Shown in pieces: positions 1 through 9,127 of a stretch of DNA of 64,000 nucleotides. The notes beneath the pieces are model-generated. The model did not search any database. It was not told where the DNA came from and saw only the letters and a program-made list of their open reading frames with translations. Numbering within the stretch: position 1 is the first letter of the stretch; the number at the start of each line of letters is the position of its first letter. The position numbers were made by a program, and so were the translations under genes. This DNA comes from Saprospiraceae bacterium (GTDB lineage Bacteria; Bacteroidota; Bacteroidia; Chitinophagales; Saprospiraceae): contig JAHDGU010000001.1 of NCBI GenBank assembly GCA_020627535.1, forward strand, positions 100,670 to 164,669, written 5' to 3'.

Positions 1-999
1 TATGTCGCTTTGGGTTCTGGTCAGGAATGGTTGACTTGGCTGCTGGTAGGCTTTAAGTTTGTTGTGGCGCTAGGTCTTCTGGTCTATTTGTGGTCTCTTC
101 GGGTGCTCTTTCTGAAGATTGACTGGTCTTTCCTTACCAGATCAAGGAAGAAAGCCATTCTGGACTATGCAGGGATTGGCATCATTGGATCTATAGGTGG
201 TCTTATTGTATTTAGGATTGACACTGTCATGATAGCCGCTATGACCTCTGATTTTGTGAAGACGGGTATATATAGCATCGCGCTGTTTATAGCTGGGATT
301 ATGACCATTCCATCTACTTCTGTCTTGCGTCTATTGGGTGTGAGGGTTGCTGAGCACTTTCAGCAAGATGAGTATGCGAAGATTGCTGTTGTGTACAAGA
401 GAGCTTCCTTAGTTCTTATGACCCTAGGCCTCGTTATTTTTCTTCCGATATACTTCAACCTGGAAGACCTCTTTGGATTCTTGCCAAAGACAGAAGAGCT
501 TAAAACTGGTATATCGGTAGTGCTCTATCTCGGCGTGGCCCGTCTGATCCACATGACGACAGCGCTGAATGGTCAGATTATATCTTACAGTGCCTACTAC
601 CGATGGAATTTGCTTTTCGTTCTTCTGGTAGGTCTACTCACTGTAATTTTCAACCTTTGGTTGATACCAAAGTACGGTATCAACGGAGCTGCGATCGCTT
701 CCCTTCTCTCTCTTTCATTCTTGAACATTCTGAAGAGTTTATTTATCTGGTTTGTCTTCAAGATGCAGCCTTTTCAGATAGAGACTGCCTACATTCTCGG
801 GCTCGCAGGTCTGAGCACATTGGTGTTGCAGATTCCCTTGTCCCTTGGGCCGGTGGTCAACATCATCTTGAGGTGCGGTGTGATAGCTGCAACTTTTGTA
901 TTGCCACTCTATTATTGGAAACTTTCCCCAGATTTCAATTATATCGTAGACATTGGACTCAAGAGGATTAAGACACAGAAGAACTCTGAATCGCATTAA
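1..999 (+). CDS. Polysaccharide/oligosaccharide flippase, C-terminal part (partial at window edge)
   Basis: The frame is open from base 1 to a TAA at 997-999, so this is the last roughly 330 residues of a longer integral membrane protein whose start lies outside the window. It is dominated by hydrophobic spans separated by short basic loops. The pattern matches the C-terminal half of Wzx/MVF-type lipid-linked oligosaccharide flippases, which move polysaccharide precursors across the inner membrane. A loop with KYGINGAAIASL before a late membrane segment is typical of that family. The C-terminus is short and basic. The stop overlaps the stop of the convergent decarboxylase gene through TTAA. 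The family call rests on pattern, and the exact substrate cannot be read from the sequence. Confidence 0.72.
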   Translation, partial: YVALGSGQEWLTWLLVGFKFVVALGLLVYLWSLRVLFLKIDWSFLTRSRKKAILDYAGIGIIGSIGGLIVFRIDTVMIAAMTSDFVKTGIYSIALFIAGIMTIPSTSVLRLLGVRVAEHFQQDEYAKIAVVYKRASLVLMTLGLVIFLPIYFNLEDLFGFLPKTEELKTGISVVLYLGVARLIHMTTALNGQIISYSAYYRWNLLFVLLVGLLTVIFNLWLIPKYGINGAAIASLLSLSFLNILKSLFIWFVFKMQPFQIETAYILGLAGLSTLVLQIPLSLGPVVNIILRCGVIAATFVLPLYYWKLSPDFNYIVDIGLKRIKTQKNSESH

Positions 1000-2270
1000 G
1001 ACCAAAAGCTGACGATATCTTCTAGCGTCTCCTTTTCCTTGCCGATCTGAAGCACTTTATTGCGCTGTGAGTAGACAATTACTTTAGGCATTCTGCGGCT
1101 ACAGTGCTTAGACCATGTAGACAAGCTATTGGCCCCAGTATTTCTAATGATGACTCCATCACCGCGCTGATATTTTGGCAAGAACACATCCTTTTGCAAT
1201 ACATCTCCAGCAAAACAGAGTGGTCCTGCAAGATCATACTTTTCTGTGTCCTGGCGAGATTTCATCTTGCCTTGCGGATTTACAAGTGAATAGGCGTGCT
1301 TTTGAGCCGTCGATTGGTATACTTCTCTCATGAAGCCGTCAGCTCCGATTTGCAGGATGAGTGTATGATACCCTTCATTTTGGCGAAAGCCAGCAACGCG
1401 GCTCCAAGTCCAGCCAGCATGTGCGTAAGTCCAGCGTCCAAATTCGGTGATGATTCTTGCTCCTTCTATCAATGATCGGCAGTTCTCCTCGATAGCCTTA
1501 GAATATCGCTCCAAGACAGGAGCCTGAGAATCGTCAAGTCGAACGGATGCGCCTCCACCAATATCAAAGTACTCCAAGGGCTTCAGAGAGTTAGACTTGC
1601 GCAATTCGTTGATACTGGCAAATAGCTCAGCTACTTTCTTTAAGACGACGACGTTTCTCTCGATGCCATCGATGTCAGACCCAGCATGTATGTGCAATCC
1701 GACGATGTCAGGGCGGTGGCCGCAGTATCTTACAATCTCATCATATCTGGTAATTGCCTCACCAAATTTGCTTCGAGCGGCCCCAACATCAAAGATCTCA
1801 GGAGCGCCAGAGTTCATCATCGGCAAGATTCTAAGACCCAAGTTCAACCCATGTCCAACTGGAAACAGGTCTAGCTCTTCAAGAGAATTGGCGTTGACAT
1901 ATGCACCTGGGAAGTTCTGTATGCAGTACTCGATCTCATCTTTGGTCTTAGCGGGACTATCCCATACCATGTTTTCGCTCGGGAATCCGGCCTTCCGAGC
2001 GATGACGAGTTCTTCCAAGCTGGCAGCCTCAGCACCAAATCCTTGACTTGCGATGTGCTTGAGCGTGCAGAGAAGAGGATGTGTTTTGATGGGAATCGCA
2101 TGCAAACTTCCGACAGGAAATACCTCCCGCAAGTGATGGAGGCGCTGGTCGAGTATGTCAAGATCTACAAAGAAGATGCACTGATCGTCCTCCGAGAGAT
2201 GGCCGAGCTCTTGAGACTTGTGTAGAGCCCATTCGATGGTCGAATCGCTAGTGAGTAGAAGAGACGGCAT
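996..2270 (-). CDS. PLP-dependent group IV (Orn/Lys/Arg/DAP type) decarboxylase
   Basis: A 424-aa fold-type III PLP enzyme of the alanine racemase/diaminopimelate decarboxylase class. The N-terminal barrel carries AIPIKTHPLL, whose lysine is the expected Schiff-base residue; then GLHIHAGSDI, the glycine loop FDIGGGAS, and EFGRWTYAHAG, equivalent to the EPGR phosphate-binding motif. Near the C-terminus AGPLCFAGDV matches the substrate-binding CxxxD region of these decarboxylases. It could act on an amino acid or on a modified amino acid, and the substrate is not evident. Its start overlaps the end of the upstream PLP gene by 23 bases, so the two are almost certainly co-translated. It is not next to lysine biosynthesis genes, which argues against a housekeeping LysA. 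Confidence 0.8.
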   Translation of the reverse strand: MPSLLLTSDSTIEWALHKSQELGHLSEDDQCIFFVDLDILDQRLHHLREVFPVGSLHAIPIKTHPLLCTLKHIASQGFGAEAASLEELVIARKAGFPSENMVWDSPAKTKDEIEYCIQNFPGAYVNANSLEELDLFPVGHGLNLGLRILPMMNSGAPEIFDVGAARSKFGEAITRYDEIVRYCGHRPDIVGLHIHAGSDIDGIERNVVVLKKVAELFASINELRKSNSLKPLEYFDIGGGASVRLDDSQAPVLERYSKAIEENCRSLIEGARIITEFGRWTYAHAGWTWSRVAGFRQNEGYHTLILQIGADGFMREVYQSTAQKHAYSLVNPQGKMKSRQDTEKYDLAGPLCFAGDVLQKDVFLPKYQRGDGVIIRNTGANSLSTWSKHCSRRMPKVIVYSQRNKVLQIGKEKETLEDIVSFWS

Positions 2271-3651
2271 CAGGCACCAGTTTGTTAATCAAAAAGATGA
2301 GGTGCCTGTCATTGTGAAAATCAATACCAGTCTTGAGAAGCCGCCTGACATTATAGCTTCCTAGAGCGATTCGCAAAAATGCCTTGTCGCCATATATCAC
2401 GGGTTGACCGATAAATACTCGAGCAAATTTCTTGAATCCTTGATGCCTAGAGGTAACCACAAGCTTGAATAGCTCTTTCATCTCCTCAGGTGTCAGATAT
2501 CTCTCATCGTATTTGGCTCTGAAGGAGATGATACTATCATTCGTCTGATCTTGATTTGGCATCAATTCAAGATTATCCTTTGCATTAATCTCTGAAGTAC
2601 ACAGCTCAAACCAATCGCGTATCAATCCTCCTGTATCCTCATGAGGCAATCTGTCAAACTCTCGCATCTCGTGAAGGGCACAGACCCATCGCATTGCAAG
2701 ACCTCGATTTTCAAATGGCTGAAATCGGCTGCGCAGTTGAGGCAGACTGGGCGGTATATCATTTTGGCTGAAAAGCCGCTGATAGGGTGCGAAGTCAATG
2801 TCTTTTACAGACTCGAGCTTTCGAGATAGCGCTTTGGGGACCAGAAGCGCCCCGCAGAATGGAGGCGATTGATAAAACTTGCTTCCCGTAATCATGACCG
2901 CACATCCCTTGTCAAGAAGGTCATTGATTAAGATCTTACGATTTCTGAATTGACAGAGATCGACGACCCAGAGGATGTCTTTCTTGGTATCCGTCACGAC
3001 CTTGATATCATTCTCGATGCCGGATTTACTGCCCACGACGAGATAGCCGATCATGGCACGGTCATCGATGTCCTTGACGTATCTAGAGATCGCAGTACGA
3101 TGGTCATTGATCTCGCCATTTTCTGCTCTTGCTGGGAAGCTCTTGGTCTCAATGATCCCACTGTCAAACAGCTGCCCTTCTTCTTGCACCGACTCACCAA
3201 ATTGATTTTGGGACATGAAATATTGGCCCTTGGCTGCCTTGATGGTGCCACTTCCCAGCTCTTCCGGACAACTCACTAGACTAAGAATCTCCTTGTCAGG
3301 ATGAAGCAATTGAGAAAACAAAATAGGGTAGTAGGTCAGATCACTGCCACTGGGCGCGAGAAAGACGTCAAACCGGTCCTCTCCAGGGAAGTTGAGCAAC
3401 TTCTTGAGACCAATCCTGATCATTCGGTAGAGCTGATGGATTTCACGCTCCATCGCTTCATGCAAGATCGCCTCCGTCTCCTCGTTCAGCGCGCTGCACG
3501 TGCAAGAGCCACGATTGAGCAAACCTTGATAATCTGCAGGATTGACGAAGTACTTATTGGTCCCAAGTTCACTGAGTATCTCTATCCGCTTATCTCCTCC
3601 CTGTGTGATCAAACTCTCCAGATCCACAGCTGATTTTGGCTCTTCTATCAT
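2248..3651 (-). CDS. Fold-type I PLP-dependent enzyme of unknown specificity
   Basis: About 467 aa from an ATG at 3651; a TTG 33 bases upstream is also possible. Visible features fit an aminotransferase/desulfurase-like fold: LAPSGSDLTYYP resembles a phosphate-binding loop, WVVDLCQFRNRK supplies the aspartate expected to contact the pyridine nitrogen, and ITGSKFYQSPPFCGALLVP holds the candidate PLP lysine. An early cysteine-containing motif, RGSCTCSALN, is distinctive. It is not a recognisable standard aminotransferase. It overlaps the downstream decarboxylase by 23 bases, suggesting the two PLP enzymes process one metabolite in sequence. I do not recognise a characterised homologue, so the function is open. 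Confidence 0.68.
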   Translation of the reverse strand: MIEEPKSAVDLESLITQGGDKRIEILSELGTNKYFVNPADYQGLLNRGSCTCSALNEETEAILHEAMEREIHQLYRMIRIGLKKLLNFPGEDRFDVFLAPSGSDLTYYPILFSQLLHPDKEILSLVSCPEELGSGTIKAAKGQYFMSQNQFGESVQEEGQLFDSGIIETKSFPARAENGEINDHRTAISRYVKDIDDRAMIGYLVVGSKSGIENDIKVVTDTKKDILWVVDLCQFRNRKILINDLLDKGCAVMITGSKFYQSPPFCGALLVPKALSRKLESVKDIDFAPYQRLFSQNDIPPSLPQLRSRFQPFENRGLAMRWVCALHEMREFDRLPHEDTGGLIRDWFELCTSEINAKDNLELMPNQDQTNDSIISFRAKYDERYLTPEEMKELFKLVVTSRHQGFKKFARVFIGQPVIYGDKAFLRIALGSYNVRRLLKTGIDFHNDRHLIFLINKLVPDAVSSTH

Positions 3652-3808
3652 AATCGCTTTGTTCCTCGCCGGCAAATTAAGCAATCTTGCTCATTCACAC
3701 ATGCAAAGGTAATTCACGGCGGTCTGAGGAGCCTTTCGGCAAAATGTGCTGTTGAGCTCAGATTTCTTCTGATCTCTTGGTTTGCTTGTCTTTTCTGACC
3801 TTTACGGC

Positions 3809-4588
3809 ATGAAGTACAGTAGTATCATCCTTTCTAGACAAGAAGCTTGGTTACGCATTATTATCAATCGCCCCAAGGCCCTCAATGCACTCAATAAGGC
3901 AGTATTTGATGATCTTGATCAGGCGATCGCAGAGATTGAAAGCGATTCATCGATAAGAGCTGTCAGCATAGAAGGCTCTGGCGACAAGGCCTTTGCGGCT
4001 GGTGCAGACATCACGGAGTTTCAGAGCCTCGATGAGGAGTCCACTGTAGCGCTTTCGCGCAAAGGGCAGAGAATCATGCAGAGACTGCAGGATTTGAGAG
4101 TACCTGTTTTTGCTCTGATCAAAGGATACGCACTCGGTGGAGGTCTTGAACTTGCATTGGCTTGTCACTGCCGTGTGGCGAATGTTTCGGCCAAATTTGG
4201 ACTTCCAGAAATCAACCTTGGCCTGATGCCCGGCTATGGTGGTACCGTGCGCATGAGCAATCTGATCGGAACGACCAAGGCGATGTACCATACTCTCACG
4301 GGAGACATGCTAGACGCTGAAGCGGCCCATCACGCTGGCCTTATCGCCAAGGTTATACCCGATGAAGACTTTGAGGAGCAGACAGCCAAGATGATGAGAA
4401 AGTTGGCCGCAAAAGCACCCATAGCAGCTTCAGCAATTATTCAAGCTCTTAAGCCTGGTTACACAGCGTCAGAAGACGCAATGGCTTACGAGTCCAAGGA
4501 ATTTGGCAGACTCATGATGACACAAGACGCTCAAGAAGGTGCCAGTGCATTTGTCGAAAAAAGAAAACCAATCTTCACGGGGAATTAG
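3809..4588 (+). CDS. Enoyl-CoA hydratase/isomerase (crotonase) family protein
   Basis: 259 aa from ATG 3809, preferred over an upstream in-frame TTG at 3782 because MKYSSIILSRQ begins exactly where crotonases begin. Family motifs are clear: NRPKALNALN near the N-terminus, FAAGADITEF forming the oxyanion-hole strand, YALGGGLELALAC with the second oxyanion glycine, and FGLPEINLGLMPGYGGT with the glutamates expected for hydration of enoyl-CoA. Such enzymes hydrate 2-enoyl-CoAs in fatty or aromatic acid degradation. No beta-oxidation partner lies next to it, so the precise substrate is unknown. It stands alone between divergent and convergent neighbours. Confidence 0.9.
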   Translation: MKYSSIILSRQEAWLRIIINRPKALNALNKAVFDDLDQAIAEIESDSSIRAVSIEGSGDKAFAAGADITEFQSLDEESTVALSRKGQRIMQRLQDLRVPVFALIKGYALGGGLELALACHCRVANVSAKFGLPEINLGLMPGYGGTVRMSNLIGTTKAMYHTLTGDMLDAEAAHHAGLIAKVIPDEDFEEQTAKMMRKLAAKAPIAASAIIQALKPGYTASEDAMAYESKEFGRLMMTQDAQEGASAFVEKRKPIFTGN

Positions 4589-4894
4589 GCTATTTCACAG
4601 CTCTTTTAGTCAAAAGTTCGCACTATTGGTTTATCGGATGATCTGGCGCAATGCGTTCTGCTTTTCAAGCGAGTTCCCGAGCTAAGCAAGGAGGGTATAG
4701 ACCACTCCTTCTTGTGCTTCTCGAGGGCGCACCAGCACCAGATCATGCAGATTAACTCTCTACGGAGCAAGCTGAGACAGAGACGAGCTCAGCAAGCAAA
4801 GGAGCCACGAGACGCCATAAGTCAGCATTCTCAAATGGCAACCGAAGACGCCAAGAAAATCGATCGCTCAATCGATCACCCACTTTGTGGCCCA
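4589..4894. other. Gap between enoyl-CoA hydratase and START-like gene
   Basis: About 300 bases between two convergent genes. It contains no convincing protein-coding frame with family motifs, no recognisable tRNA or SRP-like consensus and no strong terminator. A minus-strand open stretch just beyond the START-like stop lacks a good start and any family resemblance. The region is GC-rich for an intergenic segment and could be decayed coding sequence, but nothing specific can be supported. Confidence 0.3.
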
Positions 4895-5278
4895 CTACCC
4901 ACCAGTAGCGATCCTGAGCCGAGCGATCTGACTATCCCAGACTTGTTTTTGGTCTTCAATCTCATCTTCATCGCAGAAGTCTGTGATCTCACAGATGGTT
5001 TCTTCGGTGACTTCAGACTTGTAGAAGCGAAATTCCCAGTACTCTTCATCTCCTTCTGCCTCTTCCCAGACAAATCGAAGACGTTCTTCCTCGATGTCAT
5101 GAATTAATGTGGCTTTCTCCTCGTATCCTTCCCATGAGAATGTGTACAGATCATCATTTTCGACATCCACGCCATCGCAGTACCATCTGATAAGGCACTC
5201 AGGTGCAGTGATGAATTTATATAGTATAGCAGGAGAAGCCCTGAAGATATATTCTAGTTCAAATGAAACTCTTTTCAT
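4895..5278 (-). CDS. START-like domain protein (AHSA1/SRPBCC-like)
   Basis: 127 aa beginning MKRVSFELEYIF and ending with a conserved-looking WDSQIARLR tail. The short alternating beta strands, the long acidic segment and the C-terminal helix match the small Bacteroidota START-like family of the SRPBCC (Bet v1/AHSA1) superfamily, which binds hydrophobic ligands or partner proteins. FRASPAILYKFITAPECLIRWY near the N-terminus is the usual helix after strand one in this fold (motif positions roughly 12-33). No signal peptide is seen, so it is probably cytoplasmic. It is divergent from rpoD with about 250 bases between the starts. Its function is unknown. Confidence 0.75.
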   Translation of the reverse strand: MKRVSFELEYIFRASPAILYKFITAPECLIRWYCDGVDVENDDLYTFSWEGYEEKATLIHDIEEERLRFVWEEAEGDEEYWEFRFYKSEVTEETICEITDFCDEDEIEDQKQVWDSQIARLRIATGG

Positions 5279-5394
5279 AATTGCGCATCAATACCGGCTT
5301 GTTGTTCAGCCTCAAGCCTATATTACGATTTTTTCTTTAACCAAAAGCTTATTTTGGAAATTTCGGCAAATGTGGCTTTTTTTTTCAACACATT

Positions 5395-5413
5395 GTATGA
5401 ATTTCTTTCATAC
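5395..5413. promoter_or_regulatory. Perfect 7-bp inverted repeat upstream of rpoD
   Basis: GTATGAA, five bases, then TTCATAC: a perfect dyad in the 250-base region between the divergent START-like and rpoD genes. A second smaller dyad, GTGTC-ATTTA-GACAC, follows at 5437-5451. No T-tract follows either, so an operator or RNA-level element is more likely than a terminator. Which gene it serves is unknown. Confidence 0.4.
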
Positions 5414-5526
5414 GTAATCTTCAGACTACCTGCCTCGTGTCATTTAGACACAATGTTTACTTTTATGTCACCCATCAGGGCGATAATCAATCAAGTTAAC
5501 AATCGAGCGAGGAATTTTAGGGGTAG

Positions 5527-6396
5527 ATGAGACAGTTGAAAATTACCAAATCTATCACCAATAGAGAGAGCCAATCTCTAGAGAAGTATCTTCAAGAAAT
5601 CGGAAAAGTTGATCTTCTCACTCCCGAAGAAGAGGTCAAGTTAGCCCAAGCTATCAAGCAAGGAGATCAGCAAGCGCTAGAGCGCCTCACCAAGGCCAAT
5701 CTCAGATTCGTAGTTTCAGTCGCTAAGCAATACCAGAATCAAGGTCTGAGCCTAAGCGACTTGATCAATGAAGGTAACCTTGGTCTGATCAAAGCTGCTC
5801 AGAGATTTGATGAGACTAGAGGCTTCAAATTCATCTCATATGCCGTATGGTGGATCAGACAGTCTATCCTTCAGGCACTGGCAGAGCAGTCTCGGATCGT
5901 CCGTCTACCACTCAATAAGGTAGGATCGCTCAATAAGATCAATCGTGCCTTCTCTGAATTGGAACAGGCCTATGAGCGTGAGCCTTCTTCGGATGAGCTA
6001 GCGGATGCCTTAGATCTCGCCTCCAAGGATGTGGAAAACACTCTCGGCGTAGCTGCAAGACATGTTTCCATGGACGCTCCTTTCGTCTCTGGAGAGGATA
6101 GCTCACTTCTCGATGTACTGGAAAATACCAAAACACCCACGACAGATAAGGACCTGGCCTATACTGAGAGTCTGAGAGGCGAGGTCGAAAGATCACTCGG
6201 AACCCTCACAGAGCGCCAAGCATCCGTCATCAAGCTTTTCTTTGGTATAGGCGTAGAACATCCGATGTCGCTGGAGGACATTGGATTGCAATTTGGACTG
6301 ACCAGAGAGCGTGTAAGGCAGATCAAGGATAAGGCTATTGGTAAGCTGCGAGCCACCAAAAGAAGCAAACTACTCAAGCACTTCCTGGGAGCCTAG
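5527..6396 (+). CDS. rpoD: RNA polymerase primary sigma factor RpoD/SigA (Bacteroidota type)
   Basis: 289 aa, the short primary sigma-70 of Bacteroidota, lacking the long region 1.1 of the E. coli protein. It shows region 1.2 ([20 protein letters not shown]), region 2 with [20 protein letters not shown] and [20 protein letters not shown] (core binding, -10 melting), region 3 and region 4.2 with [17 protein letters not shown] for -35 contact. It starts at ATG 5527 with [11 protein letters not shown], the usual family start. It directs housekeeping transcription at the atypical -33 TTTG/-7 TAnnTTTG promoters of this phylum. The long upstream region with two dyads may hold its regulatory sites. 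Its stop is shared with the convergent Lrp-type gene (CTAG). Confidence 0.97.
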   Translation: MRQLKITKSITNRESQSLEKYLQEIGKVDLLTPEEEVKLAQAIKQGDQQALERLTKANLRFVVSVAKQYQNQGLSLSDLINEGNLGLIKAAQRFDETRGFKFISYAVWWIRQSILQALAEQSRIVRLPLNKVGSLNKINRAFSELEQAYEREPSSDELADALDLASKDVENTLGVAARHVSMDAPFVSGEDSSLLDVLENTKTPTTDKDLAYTESLRGEVERSLGTLTERQASVIKLFFGIGVEHPMSLEDIGLQFGLTRERVRQIKDKAIGKLRATKRSKLLKHFLGA

Positions 6397-6896
6397 TGCT
6401 CTTCATGAGTGGCGTGAATCCCATTGGTCGGATTCAGCAATTCCAAGGGCTTTACAAAGTGTTCTTCCAAACTGAGAAACGTTTCTAACTTCTCAATTCC
6501 GGGAATCTGTGAGATTCTATTGAGCAATACTTTTTTGAGATGCTTTGCATTTTTGGAAGCGACATTTACCAGCATGCTGTACCTACCTGTCGTGCTGTAG
6601 CAACTAAGGACCTCTGGGATTTCCTTGAGTTTTTGGACGATTTCATCAAGATTGGCCTGGGCGTGTATATCCATGCCGATAGTCGCACGGAGGTGATATC
6701 CCAAGGTTTCCATGTCCAGATTGATACCGGATCCTTTGATGATGCCCATCTCTCTGAGCTTCTTCGTTCTCACATGGATCGTACCACTTGATACATTGAG
6801 CTCCGAAGCCATATCGGAGAATCGAGTTTGAGCATTTTCCTGTAGGATTTCCAGAATTCTTAAATCAACCTTGTCGAGGGAAATCCCATTTTTCAT
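6393..6896 (-). CDS. Lrp/AsnC family transcriptional regulator
   Basis: 167 aa. The N-terminal winged helix-turn-helix is clear: [19 protein letters not shown] followed by [19 protein letters not shown], the recognition-helix region. The C-terminal half has the RAM (regulation of amino acid metabolism) pattern, with [20 protein letters not shown] corresponding to the ligand-sensing strand and loop. Such proteins bind DNA as octamers or tetramers and respond to amino acids. The gene is convergent with rpoD, sharing four bases (CTAG) at the stops, and divergent from the S41 protease. A regulatory link to that neighbour is possible but unproven. Confidence 0.93.
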   Translation of the reverse strand: MKNGISLDKVDLRILEILQENAQTRFSDMASELNVSSGTIHVRTKKLREMGIIKGSGINLDMETLGYHLRATIGMDIHAQANLDEIVQKLKEIPEVLSCYSTTGRYSMLVNVASKNAKHLKKVLLNRISQIPGIEKLETFLSLEEHFVKPLELLNPTNGIHATHEEH

Positions 6897-6981
6897 CTAA
6901 TAAGTGTTAACTGAGCTAAAATCTCGTTAGGCTAAGGGCTAGATCGCCGATAACTTTCTAATTTGACGGTAACAAAGCATT

Positions 6982-8472
6982 ATGGTCACAAACAAACTGA
7001 AACCTTCGCGCTCCAAATCGGATTGGACGCCATTGATCTACGCCCTCATATTGGCATTAGGCATCTTTATAGGAAATACACTGAGTCAAAAATCTCAGGC
7101 TAGCATCACATCAAAGGATCTTAGCGATGACAAGGAGTTGTCTTTGATCAAATTAGAACAGGTCTACCAGTATCTGGAAAACCGATACGTCGACCAAGTG
7201 AAATTCTCTGATCTCACTGATGAGGCTATTTCTAATGCTCTCAAGGCTCTAGATCCGCATAGCTACTATGTGCCAAGTCAGGACGTCAAGGACTTCAATG
7301 ATCGGCTGAATGGGCACTACTATGGCCTTGGTGTTGAAACCACCTTGATCAATGATCGCTTATTTATTACCAATGTACATGACGATACCCCTGCTGAAGC
7401 CAATGGACTACAGTCAGGAGACGAGATCCTCAGCGTAGATGGCGTTGAGGTCAATCCCGAAACAGATGTTGCGCTCCTTATGTCCAAGTTCAAATCTATG
7501 AGACACAGAGACATACAGCTGCAGCTCAGATCCAGAGAAGAAGAAGAAATCCAAACAGTTCGCATTTCTAAATCTCGTATTGAAGTACCAAGTGTGACGG
7601 CTAGCTTTATGCTTGATGAGCAGACAGGATATGTCAAAATCAAGCGATTTAGCCTAGATACTTACGCTGAATTTATGGGGGCGCTAGAACCGCTCATCGA
7701 AGATCAAGAAATGAGCAATATTGTCATTGATCTCAGAGGCAACCCAGGAGGTTACCTCAAACAAGTTGTTGATATTCTCGCGCAGTTCTACACCGAAGAA
7801 GATATCGTCCTCGTCTCCACAGAAGGGATCAATAGCAAAAAGATTGAATACAAGAGCACTGGAAAAAACTTCTATCAGATTGACAAGATCGCCGTCCTTA
7901 TAGACAATGTATCCGCGTCTGGTAGTGAAGTGCTGGCAGGAGCTATTCAAGATACAGATCGAGGGATCATCGTCGGTGCCAGCTCATTTGGCAAGGGACT
8001 CGTACAAGAGCGCTATGAGCTCATAGATGGATCAGAGATACGATTGACGACATCAAGGTATTTTACACCATCTGGTCGCTCGATTCAGAAAATCTACGAG
8101 TCTAGCGCCAATGCAGAGTCTGACAGCACCCAAAAATACACCAGCACGAATGGGAGACCATTGGAGACGCACTGTGGGATTGTGCCTGATATTATGGTTG
8201 CAGACACAGCATGGACAGAGGTGATGCGTGAGGCATTCATGGAGTGTTGGCTCTTGGAATCTGATGGCGAAGAGACTGTGCAGGATCTCGTGAGCTGCCT
8301 CCAATCCAAAAATCTCAAACTACCAGACTCCTTTATAGAAGATAAGCTGCTCTTATTGTCAAGAAGCCCACAAGACGCACTATCTCAGCTCAAGGATAAA
8401 GACGAGGCCATACTCAAGGCTCTCGAGTACATCCGATCTGATGAACTCTTTCAGACTGTGGTCAGACATTAG
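6982..8472 (+). CDS. S41 family C-terminal processing peptidase (Ctp/Prc-like)
   Basis: 496 aa with one N-terminal membrane span after a basic tail, placing the catalytic part in the periplasm. A PDZ domain lies at about residues 105-190 (GDEILSVDGVEV). The protease core follows with VIDLRGNPGGYL, the catalytic serine at residue 315 in SASGSEVLAG, and the general-base lysine at about residue 338 in SSFGKGLVQE. A C-terminal extension of roughly 100 residues follows. These enzymes trim or degrade envelope proteins from the C-terminus. The stop overlaps the stop of the convergent YrdC-like gene (TTAG). All catalytic residues are present, so it should be active. Confidence 0.94.
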   Translation: MVTNKLKPSRSKSDWTPLIYALILALGIFIGNTLSQKSQASITSKDLSDDKELSLIKLEQVYQYLENRYVDQVKFSDLTDEAISNALKALDPHSYYVPSQDVKDFNDRLNGHYYGLGVETTLINDRLFITNVHDDTPAEANGLQSGDEILSVDGVEVNPETDVALLMSKFKSMRHRDIQLQLRSREEEEIQTVRISKSRIEVPSVTASFMLDEQTGYVKIKRFSLDTYAEFMGALEPLIEDQEMSNIVIDLRGNPGGYLKQVVDILAQFYTEEDIVLVSTEGINSKKIEYKSTGKNFYQIDKIAVLIDNVSASGSEVLAGAIQDTDRGIIVGASSFGKGLVQERYELIDGSEIRLTTSRYFTPSGRSIQKIYESSANAESDSTQKYTSTNGRPLETHCGIVPDIMVADTAWTEVMREAFMECWLLESDGEETVQDLVSCLQSKNLKLPDSFIEDKLLLLSRSPQDALSQLKDKDEAILKALEYIRSDELFQTVVRH

Positions 8473-9077
8473 TCGCTGTCTCCTTCAAATTCCAACTGGC
8501 CCTTCGCACCATAGGAGGCGTAGACGGGCGAAGGAGATAAAAATGACTCTGCCATCCCATCGATCACGCAATCTACATATGATTTTAGACCCTGAGCCTT
8601 TTGCTCATAGTCTTCCGTATCGCCTAGCGGCAGACTGATGAGGCTTTCGCCCAAATGTCTCAATACGGTCAAAAGGCTCTCTTCACGGACCAATCTGATA
8701 TGATACTTAGTCCCTAATTTTTTTGTGTTGATCGCGTACTCAGGATGTCGCAGTGCCAGTGCTTTTTCATGGATACTGATCAAAGTATCCACTCTTGGGT
8801 GTATACGAGGAGCGAATTGTTTGAGATCTTCGAGACTTGCCGTCAAAATGGTCAAAGGATCGGCAATGTCAAATCTCGATTTGATATCCTCAATGCGGTC
8901 GATATTACTTTGATCCACTCGTGCGAGTATAGCGTAGTGGTAATCTATAGGGCAGATGAGCAGTTCCCCATTTTGCAAGGATTGCAAACTAGAGCTCATT
9001 AATTGCAGCATGCATTCAATATTTTCTGTCTGGGCAATGTTATGTACTAAGGGTGAATCATTCTTGTAGCTGATCAC
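8469..9077 (-). CDS. Divergent YrdC/Sua5-fold protein (threonylcarbamoyl-AMP synthase-like)
   Basis: 202 aa from a GTG at 9077; ATG at 9011 is an alternative. The order of segments follows the YrdC fold: NGELLICPIDYHYAI in place of the usual GG-x-VAFPTETVYGL, then NIDRIEDIKSRF where synthases have the IKGRP motif, then DPLTILTASLEDL matching the PL-x-VL segment, and a late LRHLGESLISL like the GPLIATSAN helix and strand. The lysine/arginine and threonine residues that bind ATP and threonine are not conserved, so catalysis of t6A precursor synthesis is doubtful. It may be a paralogue with a binding or regulatory role. Assignment rests on pattern similarity only. Confidence 0.55.
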   Translation of the reverse strand: MISYKNDSPLVHNIAQTENIECMLQLMSSSLQSLQNGELLICPIDYHYAILARVDQSNIDRIEDIKSRFDIADPLTILTASLEDLKQFAPRIHPRVDTLISIHEKALALRHPEYAINTKKLGTKYHIRLVREESLLTVLRHLGESLISLPLGDTEDYEQKAQGLKSYVDCVIDGMAESFLSPSPVYASYGAKGQLEFEGDSD

Positions 9078-9127
9078 ATGTCATTGACATATTTTTACTC
9101 AGCTATATCAACAGATTATTGGCCAAT

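Noticed and set aside
4712..5107. 131-codon plus-strand frame covering the START-like gene
   Set aside because: The opposite strand carries a recognisable START-like protein; this frame has no motif and low-complexity charged sequence.
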